From Chryseobacterium lathyri (GTDB taxonomy: Bacteria > Bacteroidota > Bacteroidia > Flavobacteriales > Weeksellaceae): a stretch of 64,000 nucleotides of DNA. Made by a program: the position numbers and the translations under genes. The DNA lies in the NCBI RefSeq assembly GCF_030812195.1, contig NZ_JAUSSF010000003.1:620001-684000 (forward strand), written 5' to 3'. Under the pieces are notes generated by a model that was given only the letters and a program-made list of their open reading frames with translations, was not told where the DNA came from and made no database searches. Numbering within the stretch: position 1 is the stretch's first letter; each line of letters opens with the position of its first letter. This document shows, one piece after another, positions 51,957 through 61,496 of this stretch.

Positions 51957-52096
51957 GGTTTAAGTTTGTGCAAAATTCTTCATTTCCCCCATTGAATATT
52001 CATAATGCCCTATTAAATTTTAAAACCGTTTAGTTAAACTTATGGTAAAACATCACTGATCTGTGATCAAATTTCTAAAAAATATATAAACTTTCT

Positions 52097-52609
52097 TTAA
52101 AGAGCATTCATGATCTCTTCCCAGGAATACACTCTTTTGTAGTTTTCATTTTCTATGAGTTCATTATGAGGCTGTGTAAAAATGAATTTCTCTCCGGGAA
52201 AATGATCCAGGTTTTTCGGATAATCATCGATCATTATATCTCCATGAACTACCTTTTTGCTCCCGCATAAAACAATTTGTTCCCAGCTGATAAAAGGAAA
52301 ATGTTCTGCCAGCCAGTCAAATTTTTCTCTTAAACTGTTTGGAAATTCCATCCCTGCTGAAACGATATACAGTTCATATTTGCTGTTAATATATTCTAAA
52401 GCGTCCCGGCTTCCTTCCATTACGGGAAGTGTTCTGAAAAATCCTACTTCATTAACGTGTTTTTTTCCGTTCGGGAAAGCTTCAAGTTCCGTCATTCCTG
52501 TAAGATCACGGATCTCAATTTCTTTTCCGGAATCTCTTTTTTCAAACTGCATAAGCTGATGGTAGACATCTGCCATTACCCCATCCATATCTACAATTAC
52601 TTTTTTCAT
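52097..52609 (-). CDS. 5'(3')-deoxyribonucleotidase-like HAD phosphatase
   Basis: A 170-residue haloacid dehalogenase-type protein of the 5'(3')-deoxyribonucleotidase (NT5C) group. Motif I is VIVDMDGVMAD with both Asp. The middle has GFFRTLPVMEGSRDALEYIN, motif II is LYIVSAGMEFP, and motif IV is GDIMIDDYPKNLDHF. It should dephosphorylate (deoxy)nucleoside monophosphates in the cytoplasm and help to balance dNTP pools. It stands alone. Confidence 0.9.
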   Translation of the reverse strand: MKKVIVDMDGVMADVYHQLMQFEKRDSGKEIEIRDLTGMTELEAFPNGKKHVNEVGFFRTLPVMEGSRDALEYINSKYELYIVSAGMEFPNSLREKFDWLAEHFPFISWEQIVLCGSKKVVHGDIMIDDYPKNLDHFPGEKFIFTQPHNELIENENYKRVYSWEEIMNAL

Positions 52610-52787
52610 TATTTAAATGTGATTTAATATTTTTTTAAAATTAAGATTAAGTTTGGTTCAAATTTACTAAATATCTTCTCAGAGATTGGGTGCCAGAATA
52701 TTAAATAAATCTTAAAACCCTTCTCTAAGCTGAATTCAAATTGAGTAATGAATAGCATTCTGTAAAACTTTTCTAGTTACATTTTCG

Positions 52788-52795
52788 TACTTTTG
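52788..52795 (+). promoter_or_regulatory. -7 element of the ABC-F gene
   Basis: TACTTTTG (perfect TAnnTTTG) is followed by CCGCT. The same 13-mer TACTTTTGCCGCT precedes the siderophore receptor gene at 56010. Confidence 0.55.
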
Positions 52796-52834
52796 CCGCT
52801 CAATCCAAAATCAATATCAAACCATTACATTCCA

Positions 52835-54724
52835 ATGAATTACGTTTCTGTCGAAAATCTTACTAAATCTTATGGCATCAAAGTTTTGTTCGAAAATATC
52901 TCCTTTCATGTAAATGAAGGAGACAAAATAGCCATTGTTGCCAAAAACGGAAGTGGAAAGTCTACCCTTCTTAAAATATTAATGGGGAAAGAAATTGCAG
53001 ACAGCGGAACTGTAAATATTAATAAAGACATCCAGGTAGTCTTATTTGACCAGGAGATCGATTTTGATTCTGACTTAACCATTGATGAGTTTATGATGAC
53101 GCTTGATTCTGCGCCCATTCAGGCTTTGAAAAATTATCATAAATCATTGCTTTCTACAGATTATGATTTTATTGAAAAAGCTTTGGCTGAAATGGAAATT
53201 CATAAGGCGTGGGATCTGGAAAATGATATGAAACAAATTCTCTCCCAGCTGAAAATCACTGATCTGGATGCTAAAATGGGAACTCTTTCAGGAGGACAGA
53301 TCAAACGTGTTGCTCTGGCAAAACTATTAACTGAAACAAGAGCCGAACACCGCCATACGCTTCTCATCATGGATGAGCCCACCAACCACCTTGATGTGGA
53401 AATGGTAGAATGGCTTGAAAGCTATTTGAGTAAAGCAAAAATAACGTTGATTCTGGTTACTCACGACAGATATTTCCTCGATGCAGTTTGCGGAATCATC
53501 TGGGAGATGGAAGATAAGAACCTGTATTTCCACAATGGTTCTTATGCAACTTATCTTGAAAACAAAATGATCCGTGAGGACAATATGAACTCTACTATCG
53601 ACAAAGCCAATAATCTTTACAGAAAAGAACTGGAGTGGATGAGAAGACAGCCCAAAGCGAGAACTACAAAATCGAAATCCAGACAAGATGACTTTTACGA
53701 AACTGAAAAAATAGCCAAAACCGATACGAGAAAAGAATCTCTGGAACTTGATTTCGAAATGAAAAGGCTCGGAAACAAAATTCTGGAACTCAGGGATATT
53801 TCTAAAAGCTATGGCGATAAATTATTATTAAAAGATTTCAGCTATCAGTTTCAAAGAGGAGAAAAGGTAGGAATTGTAGGAAAAAACGGAGCCGGAAAAT
53901 CTACATTACTGAATATCATCCAGGGACTTGAACCCAAAGATTCGGGAGAAATTGAAACGGGAGAAACGATCAAATTCGGATATTTTTCACAAAAAGGACT
54001 GAAGTATAAAGAAGACGAAAGAGTCATTGATTTCATCAAAGAAATTTCTGAAAACTTTCCTTTAGCTAATGGAAAAACCATTTCTGCATCACAATTTTTG
54101 AGATTATTTTTATTTGATGACCAAACACAGTATTCCCCTATTTCAAAACTTTCGGGAGGTGAAAAAAGAAGACTGCATCTGATGTATATTTTGTATCAGA
54201 ATCCTAACTTTCTGATATTTGATGAACCTACTAACGATCTTGATCTTCCGACATTGACTGTACTGGAAAACTTTCTGTTGAACTTCCAGGGAAGTTTGAT
54301 TATTGTTTCTCACGACAGATATTTTATGGACAGAATTGTTGATCATATTCTTGCGTTTGAAGGAAATGGAAAGATCAAAGATTTTATCGGCAATTTCTCA
54401 GAGTACAGGGAAGCCAAAAGCCGTGAGGATGCACAGGAAAAAAATGCAGTATCCAAACCGGAACCTGTAAAAGAAATTGTTGCTGTACCAGAAGCTCCAC
54501 AGCCTACTTCTCAAAAAAGAAAAATGTCTTTTAAAGAACAAAGGGAACTGGAAACAATAGAAAAAGAAATGCCTGAGCTTGAACAGCAGCGTGCTAAGAT
54601 CATTGATCAATTAAATAACGAAACGGATTATGAAAAGGTAGCCAAACTTTCTGCTGAATTAGAGGCCATTTCTGAAAAGCTTGAAGAGTATGAGATGAGA
54701 TGGCTGGAGCTTCAGGAGCTTTAA
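52835..54724 (+). CDS. ABC-F family ATPase (Uup-like)
   Basis: A 629-residue cytoplasmic protein with two ABC ATPase domains and no membrane segment. Walker A motifs are AKNGSGKST and GKNGAGKST. The signatures are LSGGQIKR and LSGGEKRR. The Walker B motifs are LLIMDEPTNHLD and FLIFDEPTNDLD. A linker separates the two domains, and a C-terminal coiled coil (about residues 545-629) is typical of Uup. ABC-F proteins bind the ribosome or act on DNA-linked processes; Uup is tied to transposon excision and translation quality in other bacteria. The ATG at 52835 gives MNYVSVENLTKSYG; upstream in-frame codons overlap the promoter region. Confidence 0.94.
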   Translation: MNYVSVENLTKSYGIKVLFENISFHVNEGDKIAIVAKNGSGKSTLLKILMGKEIADSGTVNINKDIQVVLFDQEIDFDSDLTIDEFMMTLDSAPIQALKNYHKSLLSTDYDFIEKALAEMEIHKAWDLENDMKQILSQLKITDLDAKMGTLSGGQIKRVALAKLLTETRAEHRHTLLIMDEPTNHLDVEMVEWLESYLSKAKITLILVTHDRYFLDAVCGIIWEMEDKNLYFHNGSYATYLENKMIREDNMNSTIDKANNLYRKELEWMRRQPKARTTKSKSRQDDFYETEKIAKTDTRKESLELDFEMKRLGNKILELRDISKSYGDKLLLKDFSYQFQRGEKVGIVGKNGAGKSTLLNIIQGLEPKDSGEIETGETIKFGYFSQKGLKYKEDERVIDFIKEISENFPLANGKTISASQFLRLFLFDDQTQYSPISKLSGGEKRRLHLMYILYQNPNFLIFDEPTNDLDLPTLTVLENFLLNFQGSLIIVSHDRYFMDRIVDHILAFEGNGKIKDFIGNFSEYREAKSREDAQEKNAVSKPEPVKEIVAVPEAPQPTSQKRKMSFKEQRELETIEKEMPELEQQRAKIIDQLNNETDYEKVAKLSAELEAISEKLEEYEMRWLELQEL

Positions 54725-54732
54725 ATAAGCTT

Positions 54733-54793
54733 GAGAGTTTTAGAATAGGAGTGTCTGAAGGTTCATACCAAACGCTATTATTCTAAAACTCTC
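54733..54793. terminator. Long inverted repeat between convergent genes
   Basis: GAGAGTTTTAGAATA (54733-54747) and its perfect 15-bp complement (54779-54793) flank a 31-bp loop between the ABC-F gene and the convergent oxidoreductase gene. There is no long T-tract, so it may be an mRNA-end stabiliser instead of an intrinsic terminator. Confidence 0.6.
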
Positions 54794-54809
54794 TTACCAT
54801 CAAACTCTA

Positions 54810-55865
54810 CTACAAGTAAACCATCTTCTCCCCTTTTGAGCTCTCCAGGGATGCGTCTATGATCTTCATATTCTGGACAATTTCTCTTCCCTGAGATGGC
54901 AATGCATATCCGAAAACAATATATTCATAGATCTGCTGGTAGTAATCCATATAATTTCCGGGCTCGCTGGCAGTCAGGATTCTTTCGGTTTCTGAGTTTT
55001 CATTTAAGAAATTTAAAATCCCGTCTGCTTCTTTTAAAGGCTCAGTCCATTCCTTGCCATAAACCGGTATAGCCCCTGCAACCAGTTCGTTTTCCTGATT
55101 ATCGGTTCTTTCCTGTAAAAAGCTTCCTTTTTCTCCATAAATGGTGTATGCGTAATGGGCTTCTTTTGTAAAGACAGATGATTTCAGCCTTACTCTCAGA
55201 TTATTTTTATAATACAACAGGATTTCAAAATAATCATTGGCATATTCTTCTCCTTTCATGGAAAATACATCGGCAAAAAGCTTTTCAGGATACCCGAAAT
55301 ACTGCACCGCCTGATCTACAAGATGGGCTCCCAAATCATGAAGTGACCCCGAACCTGTTTGCAGTGGATCTTCTTTATGCTGTTTTCCGCTGGGCGTGGT
55401 ACGGAATCTGTCGAAACGGATTTCCGCTTCTTTAATATTTCCCAGCTTCCCTTCATTGAGTATTTTATAAACCTGTAAAAAATCACGGTCAAATCTTCTG
55501 TTTTGGTAAACGCTTAAAAATAATCCTTTTTCTTCTGCCAGATTCACAAGCTGCTCTGCTTCTGATACACTTACTGTAAAAGGTTTTTCAACAATTATAT
55601 TTTTTCCTGCCTCAAGCGCCATTTTAGCATATTCAAAATGAGTCTGTACTGGTGTATTGATGATCACGAGTTCAATATCTGCATTCTGAAGCATATCCTC
55701 TACCGAACGGTAAATGGTAGCTTCCGGATATTTTTCTTTTGACTCTTCTTTACTTCTCTCTACTACGGCAGCCATAAAAAATCCGGGATGTTCTTTTAAA
55801 AACGGAGCATGAAATATTTTTCCGCTCATTCCAAAGGCACAAAGCCCTGCTTTTATCAATTGCAT
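54810..55865 (-). CDS. Gfo/Idh/MocA family oxidoreductase
   Basis: A 351-residue NAD(P)-dependent oxidoreductase. The Rossmann start is IKAGLCAFGMSGKIFHAPFL. The hallmark EKP lies in AGKNIIVEKPFTVSVSEAE, with the C-terminal alpha/beta domain containing GSGSLHDLGAHLVDQAVQYF. Such enzymes usually oxidise or reduce sugars or inositols. The YvaA/YdgJ-like opening AFGMSGKIFHAP suggests the scyllo-inositol or galactose dehydrogenase-like group, but the substrate is not readable. It stands alone on the minus strand. Confidence 0.93.
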   Translation of the reverse strand: MQLIKAGLCAFGMSGKIFHAPFLKEHPGFFMAAVVERSKEESKEKYPEATIYRSVEDMLQNADIELVIINTPVQTHFEYAKMALEAGKNIIVEKPFTVSVSEAEQLVNLAEEKGLFLSVYQNRRFDRDFLQVYKILNEGKLGNIKEAEIRFDRFRTTPSGKQHKEDPLQTGSGSLHDLGAHLVDQAVQYFGYPEKLFADVFSMKGEEYANDYFEILLYYKNNLRVRLKSSVFTKEAHYAYTIYGEKGSFLQERTDNQENELVAGAIPVYGKEWTEPLKEADGILNFLNENSETERILTASEPGNYMDYYQQIYEYIVFGYALPSQGREIVQNMKIIDASLESSKGEKMVYL

Positions 55866-56009
55866 AATATATAATTTTCAACAAATATATTCAATAATCC
55901 TCAGTTTAAGAAGGCTCAGAAGCAATTGCTTATTTTGCAGCATTCATAAAATATGATTTAAATCATTTTATTATTTTTATCAATTCTAAATTAACATTTG
56001 AAAAATCCT

Positions 56010-56017
56010 TACTTTTG
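56010..56017 (+). promoter_or_regulatory. -7 element of the siderophore receptor gene
   Basis: TACTTTTG (perfect TAnnTTTG) is followed by CCGCT, matching the element before the ABC-F gene. It is 33 bp before the ATG. I saw no clear Fur box. Confidence 0.5.
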
Positions 56018-56050
56018 CCGCTATTTAAAACTAGTCTACATAAAAATAAA

Positions 56051-58327
56051 ATGAACAAACAACTTGCATCAATAGGATTTTTATTGGCAGCCCTGTCTTT
56101 AGGCGCACAAATGAAAAATACTGAAACAGATACCATCAGAACCCAGACCATTGAAGATATTAACCTTCATAAAACAGGTAATCCGAACCAGGCTAGACCA
56201 CTATCTACAAAATCTACCCTTACGGTAATGGAAACCCCTCAGCCAATATCCATTGTAACCCACGAAATTATTGAACAACAACAGGCAAAGCAGCTGAGCG
56301 ATGTTCTTCAAAATGTAAATGGTATGTATATTACTTCATCCAGAGGTAATTCTCAGGACAGTTTTGGTGGACGTGGATTTATTTTGGGAAATGATAATAT
56401 TTTTAAAAACGGTGCAAGAGTTAACAGTGGTGTTTTTCCTGAAGTAAGCGGCCTGGAAAGAGTTGAAGTACTCAAAGGAGCCAATGCGATGCTGTACGGA
56501 AATACAGCTGCAGGAGGTATCATTAATATGATCACTAAGAAGCCTAAATTTAATTTTGGAGGAAGTGTAGGACTGAACGGCGGAAGCTGGAACTCTTATA
56601 AGCCAACAGTTGATATTTACGGGCCTTTATCTAAAAACATTGCATTCAGAGTTAATGGTGCTTATGAGTATGCGGAAAGTTTCAGAGATGTTGTAGAATC
56701 TGAGAAATACTATTTCAATCCTTCATTTTTATTCAATTTAAGTCCGAAATCTCAGCTAATTGTAGAAGCGGATTATCTTCAGAATAATTTCACCCCGGAT
56801 TTTGGAATTGGTTCTATTACCAATGCTGACAAAAGCTACACTATGAATAATCTGCTGTCCAAAAATGCTTTCCTGGGAACAGACTGGCAGTACCAAAATG
56901 TAGAGCAATTATCAACGAACATCACATTTAATCATCAGTTCAGTGAAAGATGGTCATTGAGTGCTACCGCTTCTTATCAAAATTACACTAAAGATTACTT
57001 TTCCACAGAAAGAATACAATGGGAATATACAACCGGTAATCGATTAGCATGGAAAAGACCTTTAAACAGAACTTACAACGAACAAAATTATACATCGTTC
57101 CAAGCTAATATCAATGGTGAATTCAACACAGGAAAAGTTAATCATAAAGTTTTAATAGGAGCAGATGCTGATTATGGCATTGCTGATTCCTATACTTATT
57201 ATGATCCTACTATTGCTGATCCTAAGAAGGCAGTATATGGAACTTCTTATCTGTTTGGTACGAACGGAAATTCTAATGGCCTTGTTTATTTGGATGATCC
57301 GTCTACATGGGCTGGTGGCAGTATGCCTACTTCGGAACGCGTAGCAAAATTTGAGCGCTCAAGAATTCCTACACAAAGGATAGGGGTATATGCTCAGGAT
57401 TTCATCAGCATTTCAAAGCAGTTTAAAGTACTTGCAGGCTTAAGATGGTCTTATGTGGAAAACAAAAGCACAAGAAAGGAAAACTTTAAAGACAATACTA
57501 CTCCGTATGTTCCGTTCTCAAGTTCATCCGATATGGCCATATCACCAAAAGCAGGTATCATCTATATGCCGAATGATAATTTATCAGTATTCGCAACCTA
57601 TACCAATTCATTCTCCAATAATGTTGGTTTGAACAGACTTGATCAAAATCAAGCTCTTAAACCTACTTATATTGATCAATATGAAGTGGGAGCAAAGAAA
57701 AACCTGTGGAATAATGCCCTGGCTATTAATCTTACTGTTTACCAGATTCTATACAAAAATTATTATCAGGTTGCTTTAAATGATGCGGGATTACAAATAG
57801 ATCCTAACGGACTTTTAAAAGATTTTGCAGGAAAAATGAGAAGCCGCGGTGTGGAGCTGGATATCACAGGAAATCCTACAGAAAATCTATCAATTATTGG
57901 AGGGTTCTCTTACAACAATTCAGTATATCTTGATACTCCTGAACAATTTGGATATGTAGAAGAGCAGAGACTTGTGAGAACTCCGGCTACCACAGCCAAT
58001 GCATCAATTTTCTATAAATTCACCAGATTTGCCAAAGGGCTAAAAGTAGGGGCAGGCGCTTACTTTATAGGTGACCGATTGGCAGGATGGAATGATACAA
58101 AAACCGGAAGCAATAGTTTGGCTGCCAGAAATGGAGTAAGCAGAGTATTTGAATTAAAAGATTATACAACAGTAAACGTATCTATAGGCTACGAATGGAA
58201 TAAATTCTCCATCCAGGGGAAAGTGGGCAACCTGTTCGATGTAGTGAATTACAACGTACATGAAAACTATTCTGTAAATCCTATTACACCAAGAAACTAT
58301 TATTTTACACTGACCTATAAACTATAG
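56051..58327 (+). CDS. TonB-dependent siderophore receptor
   Basis: A 758-residue outer-membrane receptor of the FhuA/FecA type. The signal peptide is KQLASIGFLLAALSLGAQ. The plug has METPQPISIVTHEIIEQQQA, SDVLQNVNGMYI, FGGRGF and VEVLKGANAMLYGNTAAGG. The 22-strand barrel follows and ends NYYFTLTYKL with an aromatic-rich C-terminus. It imports ferric siderophores with TonB energy. The ATG at 56051 begins the signal peptide; the longer frame from 56015 would start in the promoter. A hairpin and a PepSY gene follow, making an iron-uptake pair. Confidence 0.94.
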   Translation: MNKQLASIGFLLAALSLGAQMKNTETDTIRTQTIEDINLHKTGNPNQARPLSTKSTLTVMETPQPISIVTHEIIEQQQAKQLSDVLQNVNGMYITSSRGNSQDSFGGRGFILGNDNIFKNGARVNSGVFPEVSGLERVEVLKGANAMLYGNTAAGGIINMITKKPKFNFGGSVGLNGGSWNSYKPTVDIYGPLSKNIAFRVNGAYEYAESFRDVVESEKYYFNPSFLFNLSPKSQLIVEADYLQNNFTPDFGIGSITNADKSYTMNNLLSKNAFLGTDWQYQNVEQLSTNITFNHQFSERWSLSATASYQNYTKDYFSTERIQWEYTTGNRLAWKRPLNRTYNEQNYTSFQANINGEFNTGKVNHKVLIGADADYGIADSYTYYDPTIADPKKAVYGTSYLFGTNGNSNGLVYLDDPSTWAGGSMPTSERVAKFERSRIPTQRIGVYAQDFISISKQFKVLAGLRWSYVENKSTRKENFKDNTTPYVPFSSSSDMAISPKAGIIYMPNDNLSVFATYTNSFSNNVGLNRLDQNQALKPTYIDQYEVGAKKNLWNNALAINLTVYQILYKNYYQVALNDAGLQIDPNGLLKDFAGKMRSRGVELDITGNPTENLSIIGGFSYNNSVYLDTPEQFGYVEEQRLVRTPATTANASIFYKFTRFAKGLKVGAGAYFIGDRLAGWNDTKTGSNSLAARNGVSRVFELKDYTTVNVSIGYEWNKFSIQGKVGNLFDVVNYNVHENYSVNPITPRNYYFTLTYKL

Positions 58328-58359
58328 AATTAAATATATAATAATTTCATCATTCAAAG

Positions 58360-58390
58360 TGGAAATTGCATTTTTGCAGTTTCCATTTTT
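58360..58390 (+). terminator. Terminator or attenuator between receptor and PepSY genes
   Basis: TGGAAATTGCA pairs with TGCAGTTTCCA (one G-U) around TTTT, followed by TTTTT. It is 32 bp after the receptor stop and 22 bp before the next ATG, so it may reduce but not abolish downstream transcription. Confidence 0.75.
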
Positions 58391-58412
58391 AAATATAAAC
58401 AAACAATACGAT

Positions 58413-58928
58413 ATGGATAAGATTAAGGACACAAGAAGTTTTATGAGGATTACCCACCGCTATCTGGGGTATTTTCTTGCAGGCATAATGGCTGTATATG
58501 CGGTGAGCGGTATTTTACTTGTTTACAGGGACACCGATTTCCTTAAAAAAGAAAAAAAATATGATAAAACTGTCGCTGTCAATCTTACAGAGAAAGAACT
58601 TGGAAAAGAACTGAAGATCAAAGGTCTTGAAGTAGAAAAAAATGAAGGTACTGTTCTCTATTTTAAGCAGGGGACTTATGATACCACTACCGGAAAGGCA
58701 AAATACTCTAAAAAGGAGCTTCCATTTGTACTGGACAAGATGGTTAAACTTCATAAATCCCAGTCAAAAGATACCCTATCACCCCTGAATACGTTTTTCG
58801 GGATCTCTTTATTTTTCTTTGTGATCTCCAGCTTCTGGATGTTCAACCCTAAAACAAAAGCTTTCAAACGCGGAATAAAATTCACCATTGCAGGCCTTAT
58901 CATTTCGGTAATTCTTCTGTGCATTTAA
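58413..58928 (+). CDS. PepSY-type membrane protein near siderophore receptor
   Basis: A 171-residue inner-membrane protein. It opens MRITHRYLGYFLAGIMAVYA then VSGILLVYRDTDF, the usual PepSY-associated first helix with a His in RITHRYLG. A periplasmic domain of about 75 residues follows, and two closely spaced C-terminal helices flank KTKAFKRGIKF. Such small PepSY proteins often accompany siderophore receptors and are thought to help reduce or release iron; here that is inferred from the neighbour. The ATG at 58413 is used because the frame from 58359 starts inside the terminator stem. Confidence 0.83.
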   Translation: MDKIKDTRSFMRITHRYLGYFLAGIMAVYAVSGILLVYRDTDFLKKEKKYDKTVAVNLTEKELGKELKIKGLEVEKNEGTVLYFKQGTYDTTTGKAKYSKKELPFVLDKMVKLHKSQSKDTLSPLNTFFGISLFFFVISSFWMFNPKTKAFKRGIKFTIAGLIISVILLCI

Positions 58929-59088
58929 ATTATAAAATCATCAAAAAAATGACCAAATAATTCACATTTCGATTACCTTCAAATTAACATTTATTCTGAG
59001 TTTTTATCTAAAATTAAGAAGCTTGGCACATTTCTTGTTTTTTATTTATTCTACAAATGGTAACATTTAATTATTAAAATAATAAATT

Positions 59089-59679
59089 ATGAAAAAACTA
59101 ATCTTCGCAGGAATATTGGCAGCAACAGGTTTGACTGCAACAGCTAATGCTCAAATTCAAAAAGGTAACTGGCTGGTAGGAAGTAGCCTTTTATCAAGTA
59201 ATTTTGGTTTAAATACTGGTGGTGGATACAGCATTGCTATTCAGCCTAAAGGTGCTTATTTTATAGATGATAATGTTGCAGTGGGTGGATATGTTAATTT
59301 AGGAATTAGCAAAGTTACCAATGGTAGCCCAACAAGATTTGATTATGCAGTAGGTGGATTGGGTCGTTATTATCTTTCTCCGGGTGAAAAAGGAGTGGAT
59401 AATTTACTAAATCACGGACGTTGGTTCTTTGAAGGTAATGTAGGGATCGGAGGATCATCTGTTGAAAACGGTAATTCTACAACAGGTCTTGACTTTGGTG
59501 TAGGCCCAGGTTACTCTTACTTCATTACTCCAAACATTGGTTTAGAAGGCTTGGTTAAATATCAGGGGCAAACTGGATTTGGTAGCGAAGGCTTAAATTC
59601 TAATATTACGTTCAACGTAGGATTCAGTATTTATTTACCTACTTCAAAGGCTAAAGAAGTAGCTAATGATTTGAAATAA
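59089..59679 (+). CDS. Outer-membrane beta-barrel protein
   Basis: A 196-residue protein. The signal peptide (KKLIFAGILAATGLTATANAQ) is followed by eight or so amphipathic strands, with Gly/Asn-rich turns (LNTGGGYSIAIQPKGAYFID, VGGLGRYYLSPGEKG, DFGVGPGYSYFITPNIGLEG). This fits the OmpX/OmpA-like porin-family small barrel. Its job is unknown; such proteins are abundant surface proteins in flavobacteria. A strong terminator follows. Confidence 0.85.
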   Translation: MKKLIFAGILAATGLTATANAQIQKGNWLVGSSLLSSNFGLNTGGGYSIAIQPKGAYFIDDNVAVGGYVNLGISKVTNGSPTRFDYAVGGLGRYYLSPGEKGVDNLLNHGRWFFEGNVGIGGSSVENGNSTTGLDFGVGPGYSYFITPNIGLEGLVKYQGQTGFGSEGLNSNITFNVGFSIYLPTSKAKEVANDLK

Positions 59680-59708
59680 TCACTTTATATTCACTTGAAT
59701 AAAAAATG

Positions 59709-59739
59709 AAATCGCCCCGAAATTATTTCGGGGCGATTT
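59709..59739. terminator. Bidirectional terminator between barrel and peroxiredoxin genes
   Basis: A near-continuous GC-rich stem, AAATCGCCCCGAAA with TTTCGGGGCGATTT, around TTA. T-runs follow on both strands. Confidence 0.9.
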
Positions 59740-59778
59740 TCGTACAAATTAAAACTAAACTATAAAAAATCAAATAAA

Positions 59779-60414
59779 TCATGTATTAGGTTGAGGCGTA
59801 TATCTCAGATACGGCTTTATTTCTGTCACTCCTTTTGGGAATATCTTTCTGGCATCATCTGTTGAAATAGCAGGCGGTACAATAACATCGTCGCCATTTT
59901 CCCAGTTAACAGGAGTAGCTACTTTGTGTGAATCAACCAGCTGAAGAGAATCCAGCACTCTTAGGATCTCATTAAAATTCCTTCCTGTAGAAGCCGGATA
60001 AGTAATGATCAGCCTCACTTTTTTATCGGGATCAATGATCAATAAAGACCGTACGGTAGCCGTAGCTGAAGCATTCGGATGAATAAAATCATAGAGTTCC
60101 GAAATTTTCCGGTCCTTATCAGCAATAATGGGAAACTGTACATCTGTATTCTGAGTTTCATTAATATCTTTAATCCAGCTTTGATGGTCTTCTACCCCAT
60201 CTACACTTAAGGCGATAACTTTTGTTCCTCTTTTATCAAATTCCGATTTCAGTTTTGATGTATAGCCCAGCTCTGTAGTGCATACCGGCGTATAATCTGC
60301 AGGATGTGAGAATAAAATTCCCCAGGAATCCCCTAAAAATTCATGAAATTTAATATCACCTAAAGACGTCTCTGCCTGAAAGTCCGGTGCTGTATCTCCG
60401 AGTTTGATTGACAT
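59779..60414 (-). CDS. 1-Cys peroxiredoxin
   Basis: A 211-residue peroxidase of the Prx6 type. The peroxidatic Cys45 lies in HPADYTPVCTTELG. No other cysteine is present in the protein, so it is a true 1-Cys enzyme that needs an external reductant. The length, with the C-terminal domain ending in LRYTPQP, is typical of Prx6. It is cytoplasmic and detoxifies H2O2 and organic peroxides. It converges on the barrel gene and is divergent from the mechanosensitive channel gene. Confidence 0.95.
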   Translation of the reverse strand: MSIKLGDTAPDFQAETSLGDIKFHEFLGDSWGILFSHPADYTPVCTTELGYTSKLKSEFDKRGTKVIALSVDGVEDHQSWIKDINETQNTDVQFPIIADKDRKISELYDFIHPNASATATVRSLLIIDPDKKVRLIITYPASTGRNFNEILRVLDSLQLVDSHKVATPVNWENGDDVIVPPAISTDDARKIFPKGVTEIKPYLRYTPQPNT

Positions 60415-60507
60415 AATATTCCGCTTTGTTAGTCTACAAATTTAGTAGACTTTTTGATACTGGCAAAATTTTTGTTGAAATTTATTTATATTTAATAAAT
60501 TTTTTTC

Positions 60508-61392
60508 ATGCAGAACAATGGATACAGCTACTTAGATGTTATTTACAGGGTTTTGGAAAGCTGGTATATGAGGTTTGCCGAGCTTACACCGAAACTTATC
60601 GTCGGAATTTTAGTATTTTCGTTTTTTCTTGTTACCAGTAAATACTTAAGCTTAGGGGCTGTAAAATTATTTCACAAATTTTTCCCAAAGAGCCAAAAAG
60701 AGAGTTCTTTGGTTACTTTAATAAGCATATTCAGATTCCTGATCATGCTGATGGGGACTTTCATTGCCCTTGAAATCATGGGTTTCAGCGGTTTCCTGTG
60801 GAAGTTTATCGGAAGTTTAGGGGTGGCCGGAGTAATTGCCGGGGTCGCTTTAAAGGATCTGGTGTCCAGTATTTTTTCGGGAATGCTGATCGGGATTGAC
60901 AAAGCATTTAAAATAGGAGATTATATTACGATCGGAGCCCATTCCGGAACAGTTCAGGAAATCGGTTTTTTAACGACAAAAATCATTACTGACGACGGTA
61001 GAAAAGCTTACATCCCAAACCAGGTGATCTTCAATGCTCCTTTTTACAATATCACAGCTTCGCCACAGCGCAGAATTATTTTAAATTTTGAGATTCCTGC
61101 GGATGAAGACATCAGCAAAGCCCAGAAAGGCATGCTGGATGTCATTAAAAACCTGGATGGTGTAGACAGACTGGATACTTCAGAAGTGATCTTTACCGAT
61201 TTGAAACAGGGTAATTTCAACCTCCAGGCTAAATTCTGGATGAAAGTAGGCGCCAATATGGTTCAGGTAAAAAGTGAAGCCTATCTCAGCATCAAGGAAC
61301 GTCTGGATGCAGATCAAATTCAACTGGTAACTCCTACAAGCATCAGTATTACCAGCGGTGAGAATAATTTAAATGAAAATCAGGATAAATAA
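60508..61392 (+). CDS. Small-conductance mechanosensitive channel (MscS family)
   Basis: A 294-residue inner-membrane channel that opens when the membrane is stretched. There are three helices, the last being the pore-lining GSLGVAGVIAGVALKDLVSS with Gly/Ala packing. The beta domain follows (GLKDLVSS-type turn, FKIGDYITIGAHSGTVQEIG, AYIPNQVIFNAPFYN), then the C-terminal alpha/beta domain. The family position is clear. Its likely role is protection against hypo-osmotic shock. It may share the region upstream with the divergent peroxiredoxin gene. Confidence 0.95.
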   Translation: MQNNGYSYLDVIYRVLESWYMRFAELTPKLIVGILVFSFFLVTSKYLSLGAVKLFHKFFPKSQKESSLVTLISIFRFLIMLMGTFIALEIMGFSGFLWKFIGSLGVAGVIAGVALKDLVSSIFSGMLIGIDKAFKIGDYITIGAHSGTVQEIGFLTTKIITDDGRKAYIPNQVIFNAPFYNITASPQRRIILNFEIPADEDISKAQKGMLDVIKNLDGVDRLDTSEVIFTDLKQGNFNLQAKFWMKVGANMVQVKSEAYLSIKERLDADQIQLVTPTSISITSGENNLNENQDK

Positions 61393-61496
61393 ATGTTTTC
61401 ATATTGATTCACCGGTTTAATTAGGCTAAGGTTTTAGATCCAAATTGTTATCATATAATTTCATACTTTTATGTAAAGATCTTAATCAACAAAATA

